This document shows, piece by piece, positions 1-8,356 of a stretch of DNA of 64,000 bases; the first letter of the stretch is position 1; each line of letters opens with the position of its first letter. Source of the DNA: JBBDIJ01 sp040880485 (lineage in GTDB: Bacteria > Bacteroidota > Rhodothermia > Balneolales > Balneolaceae); contig JBBDIJ010000016.1 of NCBI GenBank assembly GCA_040880485.1, forward strand, positions 21,777-85,776, read 5' to 3'. The notes beneath the pieces are model-generated. The model made no database searches. It was not told the origin of the DNA and worked only from the letters and a program-made list of their open reading frames with translations. Position numbers and translations under genes: made by a program.

Positions 1-1
1 T

Positions 2-145
2 GAGATGAATAACACGCTTTATGTAGAGCTCGAAGGCCTGGATGAGTATAGTGAAGAGGAGATCAGCGAGATTGCAGGCCCCGTACTGGAGGAACTGGAT
101 CTCGATTTCGAGGAGATTTTGCTGCTCCCACTCGCCCCTCGCTGA
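2..145 (+). CDS. C-terminal fragment or small hypothetical protein
   Basis: An open frame enters from the window edge and stops at 143-145. It could also start at an ATG at 5, giving a 46-residue acidic peptide rich in Glu, Asp and Leu and ending in LPLAPR. No ribosome binding site can be judged because the upstream sequence is missing, so this may be the 3' end of a longer gene. No family was recognised. It lies 48 bases upstream of the threonine synthase gene on the same strand and could share its transcript. Confidence 0.4.
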   Translation, partial: EMNNTLYVELEGLDEYSEEEISEIAGPVLEELDLDFEEILLLPLAPR

Positions 146-193
146 TTCCACAGTCCGGCTCCGGATCCCAAATGCACGACTGAAACCGATACG

Positions 194-1906
194 ATGAGTC
201 TCACACCCCATAACGGTTATAAACTCCACTGCCTGATCTGCGACCGGGAGCACTCCGAACAGGAGAGCACCACCTACTGCTCCCAATGCGGGGGCGTCCT
301 GACCGTTCGCTACCTGAACTCCCGCAAAGAGATTCAATACCCTCTTAAAACACTGCCCGAAAACCCTCTGAAGAGCCGGGAGACCTCTCTTTGCCATTTG
401 CCACGCCTCTCATCGCAGTATGAGGCCGATCTCTACGCCAAGCTGGAGTATGAACATACCACCGGGTGTTTCAAGGACCGGGGCAGCTTTATAGAGGTTC
501 GAAAAGCGATAGAGCTGGGTGCGGACGCAATCTGCCTCGCTTCAACAGGTAACATGGCCGCATCTGTTGCGGCTTATGCCGCCTGGTATCAAATTCCCTG
601 CATCGTTTTTGTGCCCGAGAGTTCAACCGAAGCCAAACTGGCCCAGGCATCCATCTATAACGCGACCATTATTCGTATTCGAGGTTCATTCTCCCGTTGC
701 GAGGAGATATGTAGAGAGTTCGCCCTGTCGGGAAATTACTATTTGGCAGGCGATTATGTGTTCCGTGAAGAGGGACAAAAGTCATTCAGCTGGGAGTTGC
801 TGGAGCAAGGCGGTGGCGATGCCGATGCCATACTGATACCGGTAGGGTGCGGGACTAATTTTGCAGCCATCACCAAAGGGTTTCGGGAGCTGAAGGACGC
901 CGGAGCGATCGATCGCATTCCCAGAATGATCGCCCTTCAGCCGGAATCGAGCTCGCCGGTTGTGGAGGGGATTTTCAAACGGGAGAAGGTGATTACCGAT
1001 CAGGTTCAAACCATTGCCACCTCCGTAGCCACAGGCGATCCGATCGATTTCCACAAAGTGCTCATGGGTATTGATGAGACCGGAGGGGAGGCGCTGACCG
1101 TCAGTGAAGAGGAGATTCTGGATTCACTTCGGGAGATGGCGCTGCAGGAGGGGCATTTTACCGAACCGGCTGCGGCCCTCCCGCTTGCGGCTATAAAAAA
1201 GTATCAGGAGAAATTTAAGGGCCAAAAATGCGTCCTGGTTCTCACCGGAACCGGCCTGAAGGATACTCGAGTCGTGGTCCGGCACTCCCTCACTCCTCCG
1301 GTGCTGGATCCGTCCCTGGAGAGTGTGAACAGCTACATCAACTCCGGTTTTGCGGAGATGCAGAAGAGTGCCTGGGGGCGCTCCCGTGAAACCGTACTGG
1401 CCAATCTGAAGCTGGACGAGAATCATCAGCAGCTCTATGACCGCTACGTTGAAGAGGTGAACCTCAGGGGCAAGAGCCTTCGTAAGAATGAGATTGAATA
1501 TCTGCAATCGATGGTCATGCAGGAGCCAACCGGGCTTGCTCAACCGGTCCGGGTGACCGACTACAAGGTGATCATGAAGAAGGAGGGGCTGGTTCGCGCC
1601 GATCTGAAGATCGAGCTGGATGGGGAGGAGAGACGGAGTGTGCATCGGGGCGTAGGCCCGATCGATGCCGTCCTCTCTGCATTGAAAGAGGAGACCGCCC
1701 GCCTCCTTCCGGTAGAGATCCAAAACCACGAAGTGGAGATATTGAGCCCGGCGATAGACTCTCTGGTCGTTGTCACCCTTACCCTGGAGCGTAACGGGCA
1801 GGTCTGGGTATCGAAAGGGGCTTCTCCCGACACGATCGAAGCGGCCATTCATGCGTTCGAAAAAGGGTTCGCTGTTGCCTGGAACCGGGAACACCCTTCG
1901 GGCTGA
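194..1906 (+). CDS. thrC: Threonine synthase fused to a LeuA-type allosteric domain
   Basis: Residues 1 to about 365 are a PLP enzyme of the threonine synthase type, which converts O-phosphohomoserine to threonine. An N-terminal zinc ribbon (C13, C16, C29, C32) precedes the TGCFKDRG motif with the PLP lysine at K94, the phosphate loop STGN at 118-121 and a second glycine loop GCGTN at 218-222. Ordinary ThrC ends near here. This protein continues with a helical linker (about 395-443) resembling the accessory subdomain of 2-isopropylmalate synthase, then a LeuA-dimer/regulatory domain (about 445-560) with RGVGPIDA at 485-492 and GASPDTIEA at 542-550. In LeuA and citramalate synthase that domain binds leucine or isoleucine, so feedback control by a branched-chain amino acid is inferred. 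The FKDRG signature favours synthase over dehydratase. No other thr or leu gene is nearby. Confidence 0.8.
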   Translation: MSLTPHNGYKLHCLICDREHSEQESTTYCSQCGGVLTVRYLNSRKEIQYPLKTLPENPLKSRETSLCHLPRLSSQYEADLYAKLEYEHTTGCFKDRGSFIEVRKAIELGADAICLASTGNMAASVAAYAAWYQIPCIVFVPESSTEAKLAQASIYNATIIRIRGSFSRCEEICREFALSGNYYLAGDYVFREEGQKSFSWELLEQGGGDADAILIPVGCGTNFAAITKGFRELKDAGAIDRIPRMIALQPESSSPVVEGIFKREKVITDQVQTIATSVATGDPIDFHKVLMGIDETGGEALTVSEEEILDSLREMALQEGHFTEPAAALPLAAIKKYQEKFKGQKCVLVLTGTGLKDTRVVVRHSLTPPVLDPSLESVNSYINSGFAEMQKSAWGRSRETVLANLKLDENHQQLYDRYVEEVNLRGKSLRKNEIEYLQSMVMQEPTGLAQPVRVTDYKVIMKKEGLVRADLKIELDGEERRSVHRGVGPIDAVLSALKEETARLLPVEIQNHEVEILSPAIDSLVVVTLTLERNGQVWVSKGASPDTIEAAIHAFEKGFAVAWNREHPSG

Positions 1907-1950
1907 ACCGGGTCATCTCCCCTTCTACAGTTCCCAGCGTTCCACCAGAT

Positions 1951-2445
1951 TCAGATTTCGTCCGGGCTTGGGGTTTCAGGAGCCGGCTGGTCGTCTGCCA
2001 GCTCTTCTGCCACAGGGTGGTGTCTGTGATGTTGGTTGCTGCAGGTCTGATGGTGTCTGTAGTTTTTCCAATGGCCTGCAACAAGAAAAAGGCTCCCGGC
2101 CAGAGTAAGGATTAACTCTTCCCGATATCCCAGCCAGTTGTGCCCGATCAACCATCCGGCAATCACGAGAACCAGTCCGATGAAGAGAATTGTAGAGATT
2201 TTACGATCAAAATGGCTTCGGCGGGCAGCAAACCAGGTAACCGGCAGCAGGAGAACGATCAATACAGGGTGAGCCCACTCCTGAACCTCATGCAGCGCTG
2301 GCCAGACCGGCAGCAATGAAATAAAAACAGGCAGCAGAAGGCAGTGTACCGTACAGATCGCAGACAGTGAAATCCCGATACGGTCCCACAATAATCTTGC
2401 TGTGAGGCTGCGATCCGGTTTTGAATCGTGTGTTGGGGTGCTCAT
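1951..2445 (-). CDS. MerC-domain membrane protein with His-rich tail
   Basis: A 164-residue protein with about four membrane segments between residues 20 and 127. The first segment carries the MerC-type motif SAICTVHCLLLP, with Cys and His placed as in MerC mercury-transport proteins. The cytoplasmic tail is His-rich (HHQTCSNQHHRHH) and then acidic/proline-rich, suggesting metal binding. No mer operon is present, and MerC-domain proteins outside mer operons are often tied to zinc rather than mercury. It is the last gene of a reverse-strand run after hisI and the LCIB-type carbonic anhydrase (42-base gap), a zinc enzyme, so a metal-supply role is possible but only inferred. Confidence 0.7.
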   Translation of the reverse strand: MSTPTHDSKPDRSLTARLLWDRIGISLSAICTVHCLLLPVFISLLPVWPALHEVQEWAHPVLIVLLLPVTWFAARRSHFDRKISTILFIGLVLVIAGWLIGHNWLGYREELILTLAGSLFLVAGHWKNYRHHQTCSNQHHRHHPVAEELADDQPAPETPSPDEI

Positions 2446-2487
2446 ATCGGATCCGGAAGAAAAGTGAAATAGTGAAGTTCAGGTCTC

Positions 2488-3183
2488 TTAACGCTCAACC
2501 GCCTCAACACGTCGCGGGGCAAACCAGTCGGGCTGGCCATGGTCGGTATTGATAACAATACCACCCACCAGAAAGATATCGATATCCGAAAGGGCTTCAC
2601 CGGCTGAATCAACCAGACGTCCTATTTCACGGTCTATCAGATGGTACATCCGCTCCGTAACTTCCACCAGGTCGGGATTCCCCTCTTCAGTTACCTCGTT
2701 CTGCAGGGTATCAACAATTTTTCGAAACTGATAGTCGATCTCCGGATCGGGACGCTCCCCCTCGAATTGTACGTCGAGGCTGGGCAAAGAGGCCTTTAGT
2801 GCACCGCAACAACTGGAGAGCGCTTTCTGGCCTTTCCGTCTCATCATCCCCACGCTGCCGTCTGAAGAAAATCCGATGTGTGGGCCATATAGTATCAGTG
2901 CCGCTCCATCATCCGGGATATGGCTTGCAAATGCGAGCAGCCCGGTGCGCCCCGTAAATGGGTAACCGGCCAGACCTCCCAACTGAAACGGGTCGGAACG
3001 GTCCAGTGAGTTACTAAATCGTGTGGAGGATCGTACGATTTCATCGCTGCAGACCGAAGTAGCCATCAGGGTCCGGGCCGGGTTCAACCCGTACTCCTTC
3101 TGAAAACCACTCAATGTTTGATTGGTGAACTCTTCCCCTGGCACCGCTTCCGGATAGTATTTCCGAATCATCTCCTGTATCAC
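2488..3183 (-). CDS. LCIB/C-type (theta-class) carbonic anhydrase
   Basis: A 231-residue protein resembling the limiting-CO2-inducible B/C family, whose diatom members are zinc carbonic anhydrases (CO2 plus water to bicarbonate). Family signatures are visible in order: TSVCSDE with C45 and D47, GGLAGYPFTGRTG (69-81), AFASHIPDDG with H88, ILYGPHIGFSSDG (97-109) and SSCCGAL with C125/C126. C45, H88 and C125 or C126 are the likely Cys-His-Cys zinc ligands, and D47 matches the Asp of the beta-class CxD motif. The start is GTG and overlaps the hisI stop codon by four bases, so the two genes are translationally coupled. There are no carboxysome or RuBisCO genes nearby. Carbonic anhydrase activity is inferred from family membership. 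Confidence 0.75.
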   Translation of the reverse strand: MIQEMIRKYYPEAVPGEEFTNQTLSGFQKEYGLNPARTLMATSVCSDEIVRSSTRFSNSLDRSDPFQLGGLAGYPFTGRTGLLAFASHIPDDGAALILYGPHIGFSSDGSVGMMRRKGQKALSSCCGALKASLPSLDVQFEGERPDPEIDYQFRKIVDTLQNEVTEEGNPDLVEVTERMYHLIDREIGRLVDSAGEALSDIDIFLVGGIVINTDHGQPDWFAPRRVEAVER

Positions 3184-3659
3184 TTACTTTCTCCATCTTT
3201 TTTGTTACTCTTGTCATCCTCTCCATACACATCCGCCGGATCAAAAATACGCGGCTCACCGTTGAATGTCAGCTCCTGCGGGTGATCCGGTTTAACCGAT
3301 CGGTAAAAACAGCTGCGATATCCCTGGTGGCAGGCCCCCCCTTCACTGACCCGGACACGAAGTTGGAGAACATCCTGATCGCAATCTACCCTCATCTCCT
3401 GCACATGCTGGTAACGGCCCGACTGCTCCCCCTTTACCCAGATTTTCTTACGACTGCGGCTATAGTAGGTTGCTTTGCGGGTCTCAAGTGTCTGTTCCAG
3501 CGCTTCGCGGTTCATCCAGGCCACCATTAACATATGGCTGGTTGCATCATCGACTGTAATACAGGGAATCAGTCCGGAGTCGTCAAATTTTGGCAAAAAG
3601 CTTGTGCCAAGCTCCTGCTCTTCGCGACTCACTACATCGTTCTTATTTTTTCCGGCCAT
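3180..3659 (-). CDS. hisI: Phosphoribosyl-AMP cyclohydrolase
   Basis: HisI opens the adenine ring of phosphoribosyl-AMP in histidine biosynthesis. The 159-residue protein carries the full signature: VAWMNREAL, TYYSRSRKKIWVKG, a DCDQD metal site, and GGACHQGYRSCFYR with the zinc cysteines. It is the single-domain form without a HisE pyrophosphohydrolase domain. A slightly long N-terminus (about 20 residues) precedes the family core. It is the first gene of a run with the carbonic anhydrase and MerC-like genes; no other his gene is in the window. Confidence 0.93.
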   Translation of the reverse strand: MAGKNKNDVVSREEQELGTSFLPKFDDSGLIPCITVDDATSHMLMVAWMNREALEQTLETRKATYYSRSRKKIWVKGEQSGRYQHVQEMRVDCDQDVLQLRVRVSEGGACHQGYRSCFYRSVKPDHPQELTFNGEPRIFDPADVYGEDDKSNKKDGESK

Positions 3660-3729
3660 GAGTACTTTCCCGAATCGGATAAGTAAAATTCAATTGAACA
3701 GGATGTAATATAATAAATGGAACGGAGGA

Positions 3730-4014
3730 CTACCCCTTTCTCTCTTTTCGTTCAGGTACAGGGTCGAATCCCGACCCACCCCATGGGTGGCAACGGAACA
3801 CTCTGCGAATTCCCAGCCAAAGTCCTCTCAAAGTTCCCCATTCGTGTACAGCCTCTATCATATAGGCAGAACAGGTAGGTGAATATCTGCAGGATGGGCT
3901 CAGCCATGGCGAGATAGCCGTCTGGTAGAACCGGACCAGCAGAACGACTCCCCGGCCGGCAAGAGAGAGGCTATCACCCTCCGATTTCGTAGGTGGTCTT
4001 TCCGTCTTTTTCAT
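3730..4014 (-). CDS. yidD: Membrane protein insertion efficiency factor YidD
   Basis: YidD is a small peripheral inner-membrane protein that aids YidC-dependent insertion. The core RFYQTAISPWLSPSCRYSPTCS followed by a Cys-His-Pro-Trp-Gly-Gly-Ser-Gly-Asp-Pro block is diagnostic. The frame is open upstream to 4092, but family members start close to this core, so the ATG at 4012-4014 (95 codons) is preferred. This start lies inside the 3' end of cysS, giving a 41-base overlap in a different frame, which suggests coupled translation. YidD usually sits next to rnpA and rpmH; here it follows cysS. Confidence 0.85.
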   Translation of the reverse strand: MKKTERPPTKSEGDSLSLAGRGVVLLVRFYQTAISPWLSPSCRYSPTCSAYMIEAVHEWGTLRGLWLGIRRVFRCHPWGGSGFDPVPERKERKG

Positions 4015-5485
4015 CCTTAAGGTGAATCTCCATGTCCGCCAGCTGATCCCGGATTCGGTCGGCCGCTTCAAAATCACGGGAGGCTCGCGCACGGTTCCGC
4101 AGATCGATCAGCAGCTCTACAAGTTGGCCCGTTACATCTCCCGTGTCTAATGAGGCAGTCGGTTCAAGGCCCAGCACTGAACCGGTAAAGAGACGGAATG
4201 CGCCCCTCATTCTGTCAAATACTTTCATAGAGATCTCTCCATCTCCAATCTGGCCATGCTTATAGCTGTTTACAATGGTACATATCTCAAAAAGTATGGC
4301 CAGTGTTTTTGCCGTATTAAAATCCTCACTCATCGTTTCATAGAGCCTGTCGATGAGTGTTAACACCTCACTGTCTATCCTGCCTTTCGCGCTTTCCGGA
4401 GGCAGCGTTGTACTCTCCAGCTGTTTTAGCGCTTTCATCAGCCTGGTATATCCCTTCTCCGCGCTTTTCAAGGCCTCGTTGGAGAAGTCGATCTGGCTTC
4501 TGTAGTGTGACTGAAGCATCAAAAACCGGACAACCATCGGATCGTACCCCTTCTCCAATAGTTCGTGATCTCCTGTAAACAGCTGTTCGAGAGTGATAAA
4601 ATTGCCGGCCGACTTGCTCATCTTCGCACCGTCAATCGTTACCATATTGTTATGCATCCAGTAGCGAGCCGGATCGTTACCATACGCGGAGCGGCACTGG
4701 GCGATCTCTGCTTCATGATGGGGGAACTGGAGGTCGAGCCCACCCCCATGAATATCAAACTCCTCTCCCAGATAGCGAGTACTCATGGCGGTACACTCTA
4801 TATGCCAGCCGGGGTATCCCGTGCTCCAGGGGGATTCCCAGCGCATCAGGTGCTCAGGCCCCGACTTTTTCCAGAGAGCAAAATCGTGAGGGCTCCTCTT
4901 CTCTTCCTGCCCTTCTGTATCCCTGGAACCTGCCTTCAACTCCTCGAGTACTTTTCCGGAGAGTTTTCCATACTCATTCTCTTCTGCATATCGCTCCAGA
5001 TCGAAATAGACCGATCCATCCACCTCGTAGGCCCATCCGTTCTCCAGAATTTTCTCAATCAGGCCTATCTGCTCCAGGATGTGGCCGGTTGCCGTAGGTT
5101 CAATACTCGGCCGGCGACAGTTGAGCGCATCCATTCCCTGATGATACCTGTGTGTATAGGTCTGAACCACCTCCATGGGCTCCACCTTCTCCAGCCTCGC
5201 TTTTCTGGCAATCTTATCCTCACCGGTCTCCTGCTCCTCATTTTCGAGATGGCCCACATCGGTGATGTTGCGAACATATCGAACTCGATAACCGAGAAGT
5301 TCCAGATATCGCACAATGATGTCGAATGTGATGGCTGCCCTGGCGTGGCCAAGGTGAGGGTCCCCATAGACTGTTGGCCCACAGACATAGAGGCCTACCA
5401 TCGGTGGAGAGAGAGGCTCAAATCGCTCGTTTTTACGAGTCAGACTGTTATATAGGGTTACCGGGAATTGTTCAGAATCAGACAT
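3974..5485 (-). CDS. cysS: Cysteinyl-tRNA synthetase
   Basis: A class I aminoacyl-tRNA synthetase charging tRNA-Cys, 503 residues (normal length 460-500). The HIGH motif is HLGH at 44-47, following CGPTVY with the zinc ligand C35. Other zinc-site residues lie in WHIECTAMS and in HGGGLDLQFPHHE, and the KMSKS loop is at 287-291. A DALR-type anticodon domain fills the C-terminus. It follows folE after a 22-base gap and its end overlaps yidD. Confidence 0.96.
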   Translation of the reverse strand: MSDSEQFPVTLYNSLTRKNERFEPLSPPMVGLYVCGPTVYGDPHLGHARAAITFDIIVRYLELLGYRVRYVRNITDVGHLENEEQETGEDKIARKARLEKVEPMEVVQTYTHRYHQGMDALNCRRPSIEPTATGHILEQIGLIEKILENGWAYEVDGSVYFDLERYAEENEYGKLSGKVLEELKAGSRDTEGQEEKRSPHDFALWKKSGPEHLMRWESPWSTGYPGWHIECTAMSTRYLGEEFDIHGGGLDLQFPHHEAEIAQCRSAYGNDPARYWMHNNMVTIDGAKMSKSAGNFITLEQLFTGDHELLEKGYDPMVVRFLMLQSHYRSQIDFSNEALKSAEKGYTRLMKALKQLESTTLPPESAKGRIDSEVLTLIDRLYETMSEDFNTAKTLAILFEICTIVNSYKHGQIGDGEISMKVFDRMRGAFRLFTGSVLGLEPTASLDTGDVTGQLVELLIDLRNRARASRDFEAADRIRDQLADMEIHLKDEKDGKTTYEIGG

Positions 5486-5507
5486 ATCCAGAAATCGATC
5501 TGCTCAT

Positions 5508-6188
5508 TTACATCTCTGTTTCAGCAATTATCGACTGTATAAACTGGCGCTGGACCTTATCCTCCCGGAAGGCGCCTCTGTACTCCGAAGTTACCGTACT
5601 GCTTGCAACGTCCTGTATTCCTCGCAGCGAAACACAAAAGTGATGGCTTTCTATATAGACGGCTACATCCTCCGATTCCAGCACCCGTTCAAGCTCATTG
5701 GCGATCTGAAGAGTCAGGCGCTCCTGTACCTGCGGCCTGCGAGAGTAGTAGTTTACAATACGGTTGATCTTGGAGAGCCCAATCACATTTCCACTGCTGA
5801 TATACCCTACATGAGCTTTTCCGACAAACGGCAGAAAGTGATGTTCACAGAATGAGGAGACGCGAATATTCTTCTCCACAAGCATCTCACTGTAATTGTA
5901 CTTGTTTGAAAATTTTCTGGCATTCGGCCTTCTCTCAGGGTCCAGGCCATGAAAAATTTCATTCACATACATTCGCGCAACCCGTCCGGGTGTTCCCTGC
6001 AGGCTTTCATCTTCAAGATCGAGGCCCAGTGCTTCCATAATTCCACGAAAGTGCTCTTCGATTCTCTCTATCTTCTCTTCGTCAGAGAGCTTGAATGCAT
6101 CCTTTCTGAGTGGTGTATCTGCAGATGTTGCTATATGATCCTCACCAAGCTCCTCTGCGGTAATTCCTTTTACTTCAATCGATTTCAA
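5508..6188 (-). CDS. folE: GTP cyclohydrolase I
   Basis: FolE converts GTP to 7,8-dihydroneopterin triphosphate, the entry to folate, biopterin and queuosine precursors. The 226-residue protein has the zinc motif SFCEHHF (C114, H117) with the third ligand C185 in SHHFCVSLRG, plus GKAHVGYIS and GLSKINRIV typical of type I FolE. The N-terminal 35 residues are a family-typical variable extension. It is the first gene of a reverse-strand run with cysS and yidD. Downstream pterin users elsewhere in the window are queD (29.3 kb) and phhB (38.8 kb). Confidence 0.95.
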   Translation of the reverse strand: MKSIEVKGITAEELGEDHIATSADTPLRKDAFKLSDEEKIERIEEHFRGIMEALGLDLEDESLQGTPGRVARMYVNEIFHGLDPERRPNARKFSNKYNYSEMLVEKNIRVSSFCEHHFLPFVGKAHVGYISSGNVIGLSKINRIVNYYSRRPQVQERLTLQIANELERVLESEDVAVYIESHHFCVSLRGIQDVASSTVTSEYRGAFREDKVQRQFIQSIIAETEM

Positions 6189-6467
6189 AATGCTCTTTTC
6201 TGATGATTTCAGGATGGTTTACAAAACATGAAATTTACGGCTTCCCACCCTGATTTCATAATAACGAGGTCAGGCATTGAAAACCGAACCGTAAAAAAAA
6301 CCGTTCAGAAAATGTCTAAAAATTTGTTTATTGAAAGTGGTATCGTTCGGTGAAGTTCAGTAATGTATATAACTTCACCTGCAGTCGGGGAAGACAGTTC
6401 TACAGACGAGACATTTTGTACTGCAACTGAGACATACAGACCGAATATCTATTACTCAATTAGTCGG

Positions 6468-6764
6468 ATGACCTACAGTGAACTGATCGACAAGCTCTCC
6501 GAAGAGCTGGGCCTTACCAAAACGGAGACTCGTACATTGGTGAAAACGACGGTTTCGGAGTGCACAGAACAATTGGGCCAGGGTAACGGGTTTTCTATCC
6601 CGGACCTGGGGACATTTACTACACGTGTAAAAGAGGTGCAGAAAGTGTACAACCCCCATTATGATAAATATCTCCTGGTGCCTCCGAAACGGGTGGTCGA
6701 ATTCTCACCGGCCAAATCCCTGAAGGAGGGGTTGAAATTCAGCAGGCCGGAAGAAAATGAGTAA
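6468..6764 (+). CDS. HU/IHF-family DNA-binding protein
   Basis: A 98-residue HU-fold protein: helical N-terminus MTYSELIDKLSEELG, then GFSIPDLGTF and a basic arm region ending in PAKSLKEGL. The frame is open back to an ATG at 6363, but those 35 residues do not resemble HU, so the start at 6468 is chosen; the upstream sequence has no strong Shine-Dalgarno, leaving this uncertain. Its 3' end overlaps the next gene, a second HU-domain protein, by 8 bases, so the two are probably co-translated and may form a heterodimer. Confidence 0.8.
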   Translation: MTYSELIDKLSEELGLTKTETRTLVKTTVSECTEQLGQGNGFSIPDLGTFTTRVKEVQKVYNPHYDKYLLVPPKRVVEFSPAKSLKEGLKFSRPEENE

Positions 6765-7944
6765 AAAAATCACGTTTTCAGATCTGGCAGAGGAGATTGC
6801 ATCCCGTGCCGGAAAGGAGAAAGGGTTCTCCCGTAACTTTCTCAGGGAGTTGGTAGGAGTCATTGAATCCAGCCTTCGTAATCACGGCTCTGTCAGTATA
6901 TCCGGTTTCGGCAAGTTTGAACTGCGGTGGATGGACGAGAGGGAGGGCGTACATCCCCAAACCGGGGAACCAATTCAGATTCCAGGGCAAAACAAAGTGG
7001 TTTTCAAGCCCTGGAAATCGCTCAGGAATCATGTAAACCGGCCCTATGCCGGCATGAGTTCCCAAATTCTTCCCGATACTCCTGAATCCGGATCAAAGGA
7101 GCAGGCAAGCCCGCAGGCTACACCTGTACCCTCTGACGCCCCTTTTCAACCTGAATCTGTGGCACCGGATGAGGAGTTTCAGTCTTCCAAGGCTGGTGTA
7201 GAGAATGATCCCTTTTCACTGGACCTTTCAGCCGAAGAGGGAGATCTATTTGGACTTGTTGATGATCTTCAGGAATCCGAAGAGGATGAGGAACTGGTTA
7301 TAGTAAGGGATCGCCCACCCTTTGAGGAAGAGAGTTCAATTCCTCTATCGGCACCCCCCGCTGAAGCTCCTGTGCAATTACAATCTGATGAACTGATCGA
7401 ACAGGTGGAGCGAGCCGGTTCATTTCGATGGTCGTGGCTGGCTGCAGCAGCCGTGATGATTATGGTCATTCTTGCTCTCTACTATACCCTTCCGGATATA
7501 CAGCGGAGCTCACTGACGGACACGTCCGCGAATGGAGCACCTGCTACAGTAGAGCAACCGGTTCAACCCGCAATAACTGATCTGGTGCAGATCGATGTTC
7601 TGGATGGGGAGTCGCTCTGGCAGATTGCCGAAGAGCGGTTGGGAAACCCCTATCTATGGCCCTGGATCTATCACATCAACCGCGACAGGCTGTCTGACCC
7701 GAACCAAATAGAAGCCGGAGACCCGCTTTTGATTCCTGAAGTCAATGACGACTTCCAGCCGGATGCTACAGCACTGGCCGAAACTTCACTTGGCTATCTG
7801 GATCTCTATATCCAGGCTCGTCAAGAGCAGTCCGAAGAGGCTCGTTTTTTCCTCTGGGCAGCCGCTTCCTTTAACCCGGAAATTCTGGACGAGGCCCGGG
7901 ATCTCGCCGATCCCGCCGATCTGGCCTTTGCACAACAACAGTAG
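6757..7944 (+). CDS. Membrane-anchored HU-domain protein with LysM domain
   Basis: A 395-residue protein with an unusual order: an HU/IHF-like domain (1-95, with VSISGFGKFELR and a basic arm ending PWKSLRNHV), a long acidic and proline-rich linker (100-222), one membrane helix (about 226-244), and a LysM domain (about 283-327, beginning DGESLWQIAEERLG). A short helical tail follows. With the N-terminus inside, the HU domain would bind DNA in the cytoplasm while LysM faces the periplasmic peptidoglycan. HU-type proteins linked to SPOR or similar wall-binding domains are known in Bacteroidota. A role tying nucleoid to cell wall or division is inferred. The start overlaps the preceding HU gene. 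Confidence 0.75.
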   Translation: MSKKITFSDLAEEIASRAGKEKGFSRNFLRELVGVIESSLRNHGSVSISGFGKFELRWMDEREGVHPQTGEPIQIPGQNKVVFKPWKSLRNHVNRPYAGMSSQILPDTPESGSKEQASPQATPVPSDAPFQPESVAPDEEFQSSKAGVENDPFSLDLSAEEGDLFGLVDDLQESEEDEELVIVRDRPPFEEESSIPLSAPPAEAPVQLQSDELIEQVERAGSFRWSWLAAAAVMIMVILALYYTLPDIQRSSLTDTSANGAPATVEQPVQPAITDLVQIDVLDGESLWQIAEERLGNPYLWPWIYHINRDRLSDPNQIEAGDPLLIPEVNDDFQPDATALAETSLGYLDLYIQARQEQSEEARFFLWAAASFNPEILDEARDLADPADLAFAQQQ

Positions 7945-8020
7945 GCCGTCTATACTCTTTACTCTTCAACGGGTGAAGGGCCGGCAAGCCTGCAGACCGA
8001 AACACTGAAACGGAGATTGT

Positions 8021-8335
8021 ATGATAAGGCATATCGTAATGTGGAAACTGAAAGAGAAGGCTGAAGGTGCCACCAAACGAAAAAATGCGGAAAAACTGAA
8101 GTTGATACTGGAGGGTTTGAAAATTAGTATCGACGAAATTAACAATGTCGAGGTGGGTATTCAGATCGATGAGAGCGACAGTGATCAGAGGTTCGATGTA
8201 GTACTCATCTGTGATTTTAAAAATGAGCTCGATTTCGAAATGTACCGCCGAAGCCCGCACCATCAGAAAGCGGTAAAATTCATCAACTCCGTCGTTGACG
8301 AACGCTACTTTGTAGACTACAGGGTAGATATATAG
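8021..8335 (+). CDS. Dabb-family stress-responsive alpha/beta-barrel protein
   Basis: A 104-residue protein starting MIRHIVMWKLK, the usual opening of the dimeric alpha/beta-barrel (Dabb, PF07876) family, and containing SPHHQKAVKFI near residues 86-96. The family includes stress-responsive plant proteins and small bacterial proteins of unknown or enzymatic role, so no substrate can be named. It stands alone between the HU-LysM gene and a convergent TonB receptor gene. Confidence 0.8.
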   Translation: MIRHIVMWKLKEKAEGATKRKNAEKLKLILEGLKISIDEINNVEVGIQIDESDSDQRFDVVLICDFKNELDFEMYRRSPHHQKAVKFINSVVDERYFVDYRVDI

Positions 8336-8356
8336 AACAGCATCCTGCATCCACCC

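Noticed and set aside
1124..1894. 256-codon reverse-strand open frame inside thrC
   Set aside because: No family features, wholly antisense to a well-supported gene; a codon-bias shadow.
4565..5455. 296-codon forward open frame inside cysS
   Set aside because: Antisense to a clear cysteinyl-tRNA synthetase; no recognisable domain.
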